Source: Mycolicibacterium mageritense (GTDB lineage: Bacteria > Actinomycetota > Actinomycetes > Mycobacteriales > Mycobacteriaceae). From it: a stretch of 64,000 bases of DNA. Shown here piece by piece: positions 42,656 through 50,258 of this stretch; position 1 is the stretch's first letter; each line of letters opens with the position of its first letter. The notes under the pieces were generated by a model, which saw only the letters and a list, made by a program, of their open reading frames with translations, ran no database searches and was not told where the DNA came from. The stretch covers positions 3,968,001-4,032,000 of the forward strand of contig NZ_AP022567.1 in assembly GCF_010727475.1 (NCBI RefSeq). Direction: 5' to 3'. The translations under genes were made by a program, and so were the position numbers.

Positions 42656-43021
42656 GCGCAATGCATGATCGGGATCCTAGAGGTGAGGAAAAGTGTGGGG
42701 CCCGGCCCACATTCGCTGTCAACCGCGCGGCTTACCTCGAAGGAGACTTGCCGCACCACCTTGTGGACTGGCCACACCGACACCGGGCGACCAGACATGC
42801 CAACACTGTGTTTACCCTGCTCAACCTACACCTCACCTCGATCAACCTCCATCTGTTGCGGAGGGGCGGCGTCGAGGACCACCGCGGCATGCCGTACGGT
42901 CATGCCGGTTCGATTGAAAAGGGCTTCGTGTCGTTGGATGCCGCGAAAATGGTTGGTGCAGTGATGCATTCGTTGGAAGTGGAGCCGGAATCAGACGCTG
43001 CGGTGCCGCGCAGGGGCAGGT
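42656..43021. other. Stretch without a recognised gene; original upstream region of the DUF5994 gene
   Basis: Before transposon insertion this was the upstream region of the DUF5994 gene now at 17475-18014. A 133-codon frame runs through it on the plus strand, but its composition looks non-coding and no family is recognised. Confidence 0.45.
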
Positions 43022-43440
43022 TCAGGTTGTCGGCGTCGGGTGGGCGTCGCCGCGGTCGGTGATCTCAAGGTCGGGATCGGTGACGCGCGCATCAACACCA
43101 TAGGCCTCGCGGTACTTCAGGCCGAGCACGACCAGTCGCATCCAGATCACCGGATCGGTGTCGCGGCCCACGACTCGTTTGCCGAACGCCTCGCCTGTCA
43201 GCATGAACTGGATGCGGGAGGCGCCGTTCTCGTCGACCGCGTCGGCCACGAGCGCGGTCGGCCCGGGCTTGATCCGATACTGGGCGGCGCACTTCCGTTC
43301 GCCGTGTGGGGCCGCCGCGGTCCCGTCGACGGTATAGCCAGGATGATCAGTTCGGCGAGCACGGCCGGCGGAGCCGCGCCCCAGAGTTGGGCCATCGTTA
43401 TGGTCGCTGCCGGCGTCGACCATAACGTGAAGCAGATCAT
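43022..43440 (-). pseudogene. Frameshifted paralogue of the unknown-family gene at 16993
   Basis: From ATG 43440 one frame reads MICFTLWSTPAATITMAQLW and GAAPPAVLAELIILA, matching the start of the 127-aa protein at 16993 (MIVFCVQLTPDSMIAVAELT). From about 43330 onward the similarity continues in another frame: CAAQYRIKPGPTALVADAVD, FGKRVVGRDTDPVIWMRLVV and LKYREAYGVDARVTDPD, matching the C-terminal half. The total length of 419 nt is not a multiple of three. An indel near 43320-43340 has therefore broken the gene. Confidence 0.72.
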
Positions 43441-43525
43441 CGATCCGGGCCACTGCGCAGCGGTGGCCAGTCGGGTTGGCGGCCGCCGGCGGCATCGAAA
43501 GACATGGTTCGACGATATGCGGTCC

Positions 43526-44161
43526 TCACCGTGTGGCGGACCGCCCACTCTGAGCTGACAGCAACCGCTCGAACGCGTCGGCCACGTGGCCGGGATCCTG
43601 GTGCGGAGCGATATGGCCGGCCGACAAGGCCATCCCGAGCAGCGCGGCCAACAGCATCTCGACCACAGTGGCAGTGTCGGTGTCGGAGGACAGCTCACCG
43701 GTGTCGGAGGCCTCAGTGAGCGCCCAGGAGAGGAACCGCCGGCAGGCGGCCACCGGGTCGTGCTCGGCATCGACGAGTTCGGGGTGGCGTCGCGACTCGA
43801 TCGCCGCGGTCACCAGGAACGCCGCGCCGGACCGGTCGGACGACCCGGCGCCGACGACCGCAGCAAAGAACGTCGACAGCCGCGCCGTCACCGTGGACTG
43901 CTCACGGGCCTGGGTCGCGGCCTCGATCACCGCGGTGGTCGTCTGGGCGACGACTGCCCGATACAGCGTCGACTTGCCGCCGAAATGATGGTTCACAGCC
44001 GGCCTGGTCACATCGGAGCGCACCGCGACCACGGTAAAAGTGGCCGCGTCATAACCGAGTTCGTTGAACACCTCACGGGCTGCTCGAATGATCCGTGCCC
44101 GGGTCTCGGCTGCGCTCGGCGACGCCCGCCGCCCCGGACGGCGCGGCGCGGGAGTGGCCAT
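43526..44161 (-). CDS. TetR-family transcriptional regulator
   Basis: A 211-aa protein; ATG 44161 is chosen as the start nearest the conserved domain. The N-terminal HTH is RARIIRAAREVFNELGYDAA then FTVVAVRSDVTRPAVNHHFG and GKSTLYRAVV. The ligand domain ends HIAPHQDPGHVADAFERLL. It starts the leftward side of the second half of the island. Its likely targets are neighbouring island genes (inference). Confidence 0.9.
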   Translation of the reverse strand: MATPAPRRPGRRASPSAAETRARIIRAAREVFNELGYDAATFTVVAVRSDVTRPAVNHHFGGKSTLYRAVVAQTTTAVIEAATQAREQSTVTARLSTFFAAVVGAGSSDRSGAAFLVTAAIESRRHPELVDAEHDPVAACRRFLSWALTEASDTGELSSDTDTATVVEMLLAALLGMALSAGHIAPHQDPGHVADAFERLLSAQSGRSATR

Positions 44162-44348
44162 CACCGCATTGTGCCACACCGCCCGCCGCGCACCGGTTGC
44201 TGACGCCACCGATCCGCCACCGGGCTGCAGCAAAGGCGGATCAGCCCGGTCCGCGGGTCGGACCAAGTCCACCCTCACGCGGGAGCGCCAGCGGTCTGTC
44301 CCGGGGGGCTGGCCATCCTGAGGTGCGCTCCGCATCGCGAGAGCGATC

Positions 44349-44519
44349 ATGGGTGGTGTGGGTGAGGTGGGCTCGGTCGAGGTGGCGCGCTCCGTGAAGC
44401 CGCGCCGTAGCTGGGTCCGCGTGGGGCTGGTGGCCGGTGTGGCGGTCGCCGCGACCGTGGCGATGATCGTGATGACGGCCGGTCTGCTTCCGCCGCAGCG
44501 CGGTGCTGCGGCTGCGTAA
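44349..44519 (+). CDS. Small single-helix membrane protein, possibly the anchor of the next frame
   Basis: A 56-aa frame from ATG 44349. It has a basic head (KPRRSWVR), one transmembrane helix (VGLVAGVAVAATVAMIVMTA) and a short tail ending in AAAA. Its stop lies inside the next frame, which is +1 shifted relative to it. The intact protein in relatives may be membrane-anchored with both parts joined; here they would be separate or frameshifted. Confidence 0.45.
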   Translation: MGGVGEVGSVEVARSVKPRRSWVRVGLVAGVAVAATVAMIVMTAGLLPPQRGAAAA

Positions 44520-44925
44520 CGCGTTACCGCCCGGCGAAGAATTCGCCAGCATCAACCGGGTCTCGCGCTGGCCCGCCGATTGGGTTGCTGCGGTGTGTGA
44601 ACCGCCGCTGTATCGGCTGCGTATCCCCTATTCGCGGCTGCCGCATGCGACCGCGGCCGCGGTGTGCCGGGCCCGGGTTACGCCCGACGGTGACGTGGTC
44701 CATGTCCTCGTTGCGCGATTTCCCGCGGAATTGCCCATGCAGGTTGATCTGGTCAACGACGGCTACCAGTGGTACGCGTTCACCGTCGAGGACGACGAGA
44801 TGGTGGTCTTTGCGACCTTTGCCGGGATGGTAGCGGCGGACCACACCACCAGCGTCGGTGAGCCGCCAGCGCTGCGGCCGTTGAAGCGCTTCGGCTTTAC
44901 CATCTACTCATCCCCGGGACCATAG
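44503..44925 (+). CDS. Hypothetical protein (soluble domain)
   Basis: A 140-aa frame from GTG 44503, overlapping the small membrane frame by 17 nt. The sequence looks like a real folded domain: EEFASINRVSRWPADWVAAV, CEPPLYRLRIPYSRLPHATA, VHVLVARFPAELPMQVDLVN, WYAFTVEDDEMVVFATFAG. Two Cys residues could form a disulfide if exported. It has no signal peptide of its own, which fits the idea that the upstream helix once belonged to it. I recognise no family. Confidence 0.55.
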   Translation: MLRLRNALPPGEEFASINRVSRWPADWVAAVCEPPLYRLRIPYSRLPHATAAAVCRARVTPDGDVVHVLVARFPAELPMQVDLVNDGYQWYAFTVEDDEMVVFATFAGMVAADHTTSVGEPPALRPLKRFGFTIYSSPGP

Positions 44926-45086
44926 CCACCGCGGTGTCGCAAACCCGGCGTTTCCCAGAGAGTTCGCCTGGCTGGCGGATCGTCGGTAGGGGTGGGCGTC
45001 GTTGTCGCCGAAGTCTTTTGGTCACCCCGCATACCTGGCCGGTGCGGGATCGACCGGGCCGGTGGCGGCCCATCCGACATCCAGGG
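44926..45086. other. Intergenic region, nothing recognised
   Basis: Short convergent gap. No gene or clear hairpin seen. Confidence 0.4.
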
Positions 45087-45806
45087 TTATGGGCGGTGGT
45101 GTTGTTGGACGATGGTGCGGGCCACCTCGGCGAGTTTGATGTTCATCCGTTGGGAGGTGCGCCGCAGCAGGTCGAACGCCTCGTCTTCGGTGAGATGGTG
45201 CAGCACCATGAGCATGCCGATGGCTTTGCCGATCTCGCGGTTGCTCACCAGGGCGGTGCGCAGCTGGCCCACGTCTTCACCGGCGGCGGCGGCATTGACG
45301 GCGACACTGGCGAACGCGACCAACACGATCGCGCGGTCGACCGCGGTGGTGTCGAAGGCGCCGCGGGTGTCGCTGAACAGGTTCAGCGCCCCCACCTTGC
45401 GGTCGGCGACGCGCAACCGGAACCCCATCGCCGCGCGGACCGGGGTTTCGGCGACCACCCGGGCGGCCAACCGGGGCCAGTGCTGCGCGGCGGCCAGGTC
45501 GGACTCCACCTGCGCGGCTTCCTCTTCGATGGCATCCAGACACGGCCCGTCACCGGTGGCCTTCTCCAACGCGTCGACCTGGCGGGCGACGTCGTCGGTG
45601 GCGGCCACGGTGACGTAGCGGTCCTTGCGTTTGAGCAGGATGCTGGCGTGATCGCAGCCGGGCACCATCAGCGTCGCGGCCCGGCAGATCGTGGCATAGA
45701 TCTGGGAGACATCGGAGCCTTGGTAGACGATGTCGGCCAGCGCGGTGAAGACGGTGGGCGGTTCGGCCGCGGTGACCGATGCGGCGCTGTGTGGTTGTTC
45801 GGTCAC
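45087..45806 (-). CDS. GAF-ANTAR domain protein (RNA-binding antitermination regulator)
   Basis: A 239-aa protein from GTG 45806. The GAF sensor spans about residues 25-165 (SQIYATICRAATLMVPGCDH, DGPCLDAIEEE, MGFRLRVADRKVGALNLFSD). The C-terminal ANTAR domain runs from about 175 (QLRTALVSNREIGKAIGMLM, AFDLLRRTSQRMNIKLAEVA, RTIV). ANTAR proteins bind paired RNA hexaloops to block termination. Mycobacterial genomes encode several, often in stress islands. No target loops were identified here. Confidence 0.92.
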   Translation of the reverse strand: MTEQPHSAASVTAAEPPTVFTALADIVYQGSDVSQIYATICRAATLMVPGCDHASILLKRKDRYVTVAATDDVARQVDALEKATGDGPCLDAIEEEAAQVESDLAAAQHWPRLAARVVAETPVRAAMGFRLRVADRKVGALNLFSDTRGAFDTTAVDRAIVLVAFASVAVNAAAAGEDVGQLRTALVSNREIGKAIGMLMVLHHLTEDEAFDLLRRTSQRMNIKLAEVARTIVQQHHRP

Positions 45807-45905
45807 CCTGTAATCCTCCTCGGCCCGGTCGCACCTGGTGTGGCGACGTCGACACTGTCGCGCACGGGCCGCACAGGGGACGGTGTCGAGGCGACCAGGG
45901 CGAGT

Positions 45906-46328
45906 CTAGTGCGGCGTCGCACCCCGCGACCGTCGTCGCGCACCATTGGTCGCGCTGGCTGCGTCGATGTCCGGCTCGTCGGCGCGCAGCCGGGAGTTCT
46001 CGGCTTCGAGGTGGCTGTTGTGGAAAGCGAGTTCGGTGTTGCGGTCCTGCAGGTGCAGGATCTGCAGGATGCCGGCGATGTTCACCCCTTCCCCGACCAG
46101 GTCGCTGATACGCCGCAGGCGCTCCAGGTCATCGTCGCTGTAGCGGCGGGTGCCGCCGTCGGTGCGGGCCGGGGCGAGTAGCCCGCGTCGCTCGTAGAGC
46201 CGCAGGGTCTGCGGATCGATCCCGCTGAGCTCGGCGGCCACCGAGATGCCGTACACCCCGCGCGCCGACCGCGACACCGGACCATCCGACACTGACTGCT
46301 CCTTTTCGCCGAACTCGTTCAGTTGCAT
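45906..46328 (-). CDS. MerR-family regulator, HspR-like
   Basis: A 140-aa protein from ATG 46328. The winged-helix N terminus matches HspR-type repressors: VYGISVAAELSGIDPQTLRL, YERRGLLAPARTDGGTRRYS and DDDLERLRRISDLVGEGVNI. A coiled-coil follows (LQDRNTELAFHNSHLEAENS). It is divergent from the Hsp20 gene across a 115-bp promoter region, the arrangement expected for a heat-shock repressor controlling that gene. The canonical HAIR inverted repeat is not obvious. Confidence 0.87.
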   Translation of the reverse strand: MQLNEFGEKEQSVSDGPVSRSARGVYGISVAAELSGIDPQTLRLYERRGLLAPARTDGGTRRYSDDDLERLRRISDLVGEGVNIAGILQILHLQDRNTELAFHNSHLEAENSRLRADEPDIDAASATNGARRRSRGATPH

Positions 46329-46330
46329 CC

Positions 46331-46390
46331 TTGCACAAATCTGTGACCGGTGCTATAAGAAAATCTATAACAGAGAACACAGATCTCTGT
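46331..46390 (+). promoter_or_regulatory. Divergent promoter region of the hsp20 and MerR genes
   Basis: TTGCAC (46331-46336), 17 bp, then TATAAG (46354-46359) gives a near-consensus housekeeping promoter toward hsp20. Downstream lies the inverted repeat ACAGAG-N9-CTCTGT (46370-46375 / 46385-46390), a possible operator for the MerR protein. Confidence 0.5.
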
Positions 46391-46410
46391 CCAGTGTTTT
46401 GAGTGGATTA

Positions 46411-46429
46411 GGAGAGAGAGAGAGAGAGG
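46411..46429 (+). promoter_or_regulatory. (GA)8 tract serving as ribosome-binding region of hsp20
   Basis: GGAGAGAG... continues as eight GA units just before the hsp20 start. It provides the purine-rich Shine-Dalgarno. As a dinucleotide repeat it could change length by slippage and alter spacing. Confidence 0.5.
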
Positions 46430-46443
46430 CAGACAATGTTGAT

Positions 46444-46857
46444 GTGCGTACCGATCCGTTCCGCGACTTCGATCGCCTCGCCCAGCAGGTACTGGGCACC
46501 GCGGCACGCCCGGCGGTGATGCCGATGGACGCCTGGCGAGAAGGCGAGACGTTCGTCGTCGAGTTCGACCTTCCCGGAGTGGATCCTGATTCGCTGCAGC
46601 TCGATGTCGAGCGCAATGTGCTCACCGTGCGCGCCGAGCGCCCCGACCTCGATCCCGACCGGGAGACGGTGTCGGCCGAGCGGCCTCGGGGCGTGTTCAG
46701 CCGGCAGCTGTTCCTGGGTGAGACCCTCGACACCGACGCGATCGAAGCCAACTACAGCGGCGGGGTGCTGCGGTTGACCATCCCGGTGGCCGAAAAAGCC
46801 AAACCACGCCGCATCCAGATCGCCAGCAACACCGAGAAAACGGCGATCAACGCCTGA
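46444..46857 (+). CDS. hsp18: Small heat-shock protein (Hsp20/alpha-crystallin, 18-kDa antigen type)
   Basis: A 137-aa chaperone. The core is of mycobacterial Hsp18 type: RTDPFRDFDRLAQQVLGTAA, RPAVMPMDAWREGETFVVEF, DLPGVDPDSLQLDVERNVLT, ERPRGVFSRQLFLGETLDTD, GVLRLTIPVAEKAKPRRI. As I recall, the related 18-kDa antigen begins MLMRTDPFRE. Here ATGTTGATG (46436-46444) is followed by an extra TG, so those ATGs are out of frame and GTG 46444 is the available start. It prevents aggregation of unfolding proteins; probably repressed by the divergent MerR gene. Confidence 0.9.
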   Translation: MRTDPFRDFDRLAQQVLGTAARPAVMPMDAWREGETFVVEFDLPGVDPDSLQLDVERNVLTVRAERPDLDPDRETVSAERPRGVFSRQLFLGETLDTDAIEANYSGGVLRLTIPVAEKAKPRRIQIASNTEKTAINA

Positions 46858-46910
46858 GGGCCGGACCCGCGAAGCTGCTGGGCCGGGGGCGCAGCATCCG
46901 GTGAAAGGAG

Positions 46911-47237
46911 GTGAGCGACATGGCGCCCGACATCCGACAGGACAGCAGCCTGCTTGATGAGGCGACGGCGATCGTGGAGGCCGAATGGATACGCCTACAA
47001 CAGGACTGGGACCGTGAGCTCGCCGACCTGCTCGCCGAGACGCCCGCGCCCCGGCCCCGCCCACCGCGCGTCGGCACTGGCGTCATCGCACGCCGGCACC
47101 CTGGCCCCCCACGGGCCGTCAGCGGCCGCGGGTATCGGCCGCGGCGCCGGCCATCGGTGCCGGTGCGCGCCACCCAGCGCTCCCCTCCGGCACACCCGAA
47201 TCGCGTGCCGAAACACAAGGTCGGGACAGGGAGGTGA
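46911..47237 (+). CDS. Hypothetical protein downstream of hsp20
   Basis: A 108-aa frame from GTG 46911 with an excellent ribosome site (AAAGGAGG, 46902-46909); ATG 46920 is an alternative. The first half is acidic and helical (DIRQDSSLLDEATAIVEAEW, IRLQQDWDRELADLLAET). The second half is Pro/Arg-rich and disordered. It follows hsp20 by 53 bp and is probably cotranscribed. No family recognised. Confidence 0.6.
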   Translation: MSDMAPDIRQDSSLLDEATAIVEAEWIRLQQDWDRELADLLAETPAPRPRPPRVGTGVIARRHPGPPRAVSGRGYRPRRRPSVPVRATQRSPPAHPNRVPKHKVGTGR

Positions 47238-47587
47238 TGCCCTGAAGGCGATGTCCACAGCGGCCAACGACACGCGTGCCGCCCACACAGATCCCAATAT
47301 CGCGTCCCGCCGCCGGCTCCCGGCATCGGAACCGGTCAGCGCACGCACCGCCACTCATGGTGGCACCATCCAACGTGGAACGTGCACGACGTAGTCGTCG
47401 CACACCCGGGCAGGGGCCGGCGGGTCTGCTCTCCAGTCTGCCGCCCTTGCCCGTCCCGCCACCGCCCGGCAGCGATCTCGCAACTGGAGCAGCTGCCCCG
47501 ATAGTCCATCCCCGCGCGGTGGCTCCCGGTTCGCGCCCGCAAGCCCGGGAGTCACCGCTCGTGGTCTCGTCGGAGGTGCCGGACATC

Positions 47588-47968
47588 ATGATGCGCCACA
47601 ATCCCGACCCCTACCTGGTGCTGGGTGTGTCACCGACGGCGACCCAGGCCGAGATCACCCACGCCTACCGCACCCAGCTGCGCGCCCAGCACCCCGACAC
47701 CCGCCGGACACCCGACGCGGCCACCGCCGACGAGGAACTCCGCAACCTGCTGGCCGCCTACGCCCTGCTGCGCGATCCCGCACGCCGCGCCGACTACGAC
47801 CGCGCCACCGGCCGCGGCGCCCCACCAGAACCCGACCCGCCCGGCGCCGTTGCGGTCGCGGGGCCCAGCGCCGGCCCCGCCCAAATCCCGATCAGATTCC
47901 GCCACACCCCGCGTGCCGCCGGCGCGTCGCCGCCACTGCGGGCCGGCCCAGTGCGCCGCCACCGCTAG
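47588..47968 (+). CDS. J-domain (DnaJ-like) protein
   Basis: A 126-aa protein; ATG 47588 is chosen (GGAGG at 47572-47576; ATG 47591 follows directly). The J-domain is complete: NPDPYLVLGVSPTATQAEIT, HAYRTQLRAQHPDTRR with the HPD motif, and LLAAYALLRDPARRADYDRA. There are no G/F or zinc-finger regions; the C terminus is Pro/Ala/Arg-rich. It would stimulate DnaK ATPase activity, fitting the heat-shock context. Confidence 0.86.
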   Translation: MMRHNPDPYLVLGVSPTATQAEITHAYRTQLRAQHPDTRRTPDAATADEELRNLLAAYALLRDPARRADYDRATGRGAPPEPDPPGAVAVAGPSAGPAQIPIRFRHTPRAAGASPPLRAGPVRRHR

Positions 47969-48030
47969 CCGCGATCGCCGACCACGCGGTGCGCACCCAC
48001 CGAACACCACCATCGACCCTGGAGACGCCC

Positions 48031-48768
48031 ATGAGTAGTGACACCGGCAGCAGGTCCGGTCGGCCCACCACCACGGGCACGACATCCCCGCCGGGCACCA
48101 AGATCATGCGCATCGCCACCACGGCCACCCAACTCCTCGACGAGATCCATGCCCACCCCCTCGACGCCGCCAGCCGCGACCGCCTCCGCGTGATCGACAC
48201 CCACATCGTCGAGGAACTGCTCGCCGACCTCACCCCCGACCTCCGCCACGAACTGCAAACGCTCGCAGAACCTTTCACCGGCCACGCCGAGTACACCGAC
48301 ACCGAACTCCGGCTCGCCCACGCCCAACTGACCGGATGGCTGCACGGGCTCCTGCAGCCCCCCCACACCGGAGGCGCTGATCCTCACCCCGCCGCGTCCA
48401 CTGCAGCGCCGGCACCCCAGACGCCCCCAGCCAGCGACCGAACCCCCACCGATGCGGTCGGCCCGTCCACGCGCCCGATCGACGCCGCGGCTCCGCGTCC
48501 GGACCGTCCTGCCAACCGCGCCGCACGGCGCACCCTGATCACCGCGATCACCAGACGCATCACCCAACAACGCCTCACCGCGGCGCAGGCCGCCGCCGCG
48601 CTCCATCTCACCGGACCCCAGATCACCCAGCTCTACCACGCCAACATCGACGCCTTCACCCTCGACGACCTGCTCGACCTGCTGCCCGCACTCGGACTCA
48701 CCCTTCAGGTGACGCCCGAGCCCGACCCCGTAGACGAAACGCTCAGGGCCGCAGAGCTACCCGCATGA
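48031..48768 (+). CDS. Fusion of a bacterial proteasome activator (Bpa/PafE)-like domain with an XRE-type HTH
   Basis: A 245-aa protein from ATG 48031 (GGAG at 48021-48024). Residues about 22-110 match the Bpa/PafE (DUF2587) helical core: TKIMRIATTATQLLDEIHAH, PLDAASRDRLRVIDTHIVEE, LTPDLRHELQTLAEPFTGHA and ELRLAHAQLTGWLHGLLQ. After a Pro/Ala linker, residues about 165-225 form an HTH (ITRRITQQRLTAAQAAAALH, LTGPQITQLYHANIDAFTLD). The C-terminal GQYL docking tail of PafE is absent. Possible role: a stress regulator that reuses the Bpa ring fold, or a proteasome adaptor with DNA binding. Confidence 0.75.
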   Translation: MSSDTGSRSGRPTTTGTTSPPGTKIMRIATTATQLLDEIHAHPLDAASRDRLRVIDTHIVEELLADLTPDLRHELQTLAEPFTGHAEYTDTELRLAHAQLTGWLHGLLQPPHTGGADPHPAASTAAPAPQTPPASDRTPTDAVGPSTRPIDAAAPRPDRPANRAARRTLITAITRRITQQRLTAAQAAAALHLTGPQITQLYHANIDAFTLDDLLDLLPALGLTLQVTPEPDPVDETLRAAELPA

Positions 48769-48917
48769 CGACGTCGCCGACGGTGCCGACTGCCCGGCAT
48801 CCGAATACCAGTGTTCACCCCACTCGTCGCTGGGAGAAGGGGCGGGTTGCGGACTCCCGTTACCTGTTCGAAAACATCGTCCATCTGGTGCTACCTTGAC
48901 GACGCGATTGTTCTGTC
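48769..48917. other. Intergenic region, nothing recognised
   Basis: No gene or clear hairpin was seen between the Bpa-like gene and the HxlR remnant. Confidence 0.4.
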
Positions 48918-49146
48918 ATGCCCAGCGCCGCGGTTCGAATACCAACCGAAAGTCGCCTGGGCTCCGGAGCATTGCAAACCCCGCTCGCTAGCATTGGCAA
49001 CAACCGGGGCGTCAGGGTATTTGAACTCCTCACCGGCGCAAGAGAACTCAGCTACCGCGAGCTCCACCGAGCGCGGACCATCGACACCCGCATCAGTTGT
49101 GCCGGTGAACGGCTCGCTGCCCAGCCTGCACGGCAAGTTGCGCGAC
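48918..49146 (+). pseudogene. Decayed HxlR-type regulator remnant
   Basis: One frame reads ALQTPLASIGNNRGVRVFEL and LTGARELSYRELHRA, which lines up with ALQAVLAIISNKWVPAVFEH and LSGATELSYGDLYRR of the HxlR protein at 18358-18735. Similarity then stops in this frame, and a neighbouring frame has GSLPSLHGKLRDSGRRLV, roughly matching RKMLSATLRNLVRDGLV. It looks like a frame-disrupted relic. Confidence 0.45.
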
Positions 49147-49515
49147 TCAGGCCGGCGGCTCGTCCTCGGCCTGAGGATGGTGCAGTCGGTGGCGCAGCGC
49201 GGCGTTGGCGGCGTGGGCCTCGGCAAGTTGGTCTTCGAGGATGATGATGCGGCACGCTGCGTCCAACGCGGTGCCCTGATCGACGAGTTCGCGGGCGCGT
49301 GCCGCGATCCGCAGTTGGTGGCGGGAGTAGCGGCGGTGCCCGCCGGCTGAGCGTTGCGGAGCCAGGAGGTTCGCCTCATCGAGACTGCGCAGAAACGCCG
49401 GGGTCGTACCAAGGATTCGCGCGGCGCTACCCATGCTGTAAGCGGGGTAGTCCTCGTCGTCGAACTTGTCATTCGGATTCGGTTCGGTCGTCGAACCGTC
49501 GTGTTCTTGAACCAC
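49147..49515 (-). CDS. MerR-family regulator
   Basis: A 122-aa protein from GTG 49515 (GAAAGG 4-5 nt upstream). A short acidic head is followed by the MerR domain: YSMGSAARILGTTPAFLRSL, DEANLLAPQRSAGGHRRYSR, HQLRIAARARELVDQGTALD and a coiled-coil (IIILEDQLAEAHAANAALRH). It is similar in layout to the HspR-like protein at 45906-46328. The two may be duplicated regulators of the island's chaperones. Confidence 0.82.
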   Translation of the reverse strand: MVQEHDGSTTEPNPNDKFDDEDYPAYSMGSAARILGTTPAFLRSLDEANLLAPQRSAGGHRRYSRHQLRIAARARELVDQGTALDAACRIIILEDQLAEAHAANAALRHRLHHPQAEDEPPA

Positions 49516-50258
49516 TACACCTTTCGAACAACCAACGGCAATGTGCCGCCGGTGGATGACCCCGGGCATTCCAGAATCGGCACGCCTACATGCCGTGTGG
49601 ACGACCGTGCCCATCGGCGGGATCCGCCAGCCGTGGGTGCGGCCCACATCCGGGGCTACGCGGGAAAAAGGTCGGCGCCCCGGCTCGTACAAAGCTCAAC
49701 CACCGAGGGGGACGCCGACCCTTGGGAGATCACCAGCATCTCCCGATACTGCTAGGGATAACTGCAGGATCGTGCCCGTACAGACGCTCACGGGACGATC
49801 CGACGGTAACTCCCTCCTTTCACTCTTCCCACCTTCACCGCGGCCCGAGGGGCCCGTGCTGCCTGTGCCCTCCCAACATCACCGCGGCTGCCACACCACA
49901 TCACGGGCAGTTCCTCATCTCCCGTGCCAGTTAACCTCTGCTCTCAACGCGAACTACTCTAGCGAAGTCACTCATCAATGTCTATATCGGTCGCTGGAGA
50001 TTTTCGAAGGGGTGTCACGTGCGGCTTCGCCGGGATGCCGGTCATTTGGGGGGCGTACCTCGCACGCCACCCTCGGTGCGACGACGCGGAACCTGCTGCA
50101 CCGGGGCTGCATTGGCCCACTGGGTCGCATATTCCGTTCAGCAGCAATGATGCCCGCTTCGACGAGAACCGGAACCCGCGTGGAGGACGACCCGCTGCGG
50201 TTGACGGGTGAGGGCGACAGGTGTTGATCGACGCGATCGCGGGTATGAGCTTGACGTG
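49516..50258. other. Long gene-free stretch
   Basis: About 740 bp in which no coding sequence is convincing. It contains the inverted repeat at 49670-49720. One short frame (GDHQHLPILLGITAGS...) vaguely recalls a transposase N terminus but is too short to assign. Confidence 0.5.
49670..49720. repeat. Inverted repeat
   Basis: GGTCGGCGCCCC (49670-49681) and GGGGGACGCCGACC (49707-49720) pair over about 12 bp with one mismatch and a 25-nt loop. Possible terminator or insertion-sequence terminus. Confidence 0.45.

Noticed and set aside
42661..43062. 133-aa plus-strand frame right of the transposon
   Set aside because: It starts 6 bp from the target duplication, overlaps the pseudogene on the other strand and matches no family I know.
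46329..46443. Canonical HAIR operator (CTTGAGT-N7-ACTCAAG) for HspR
   Set aside because: No close match; only weaker inverted repeats are present, so direct HspR-type control is left as a suggestion.
48811..49350. 179-aa plus-strand frame
   Set aside because: Overlaps the well-supported MerR gene on the other strand; only a short part resembles an HxlR relic, in mixed frames.
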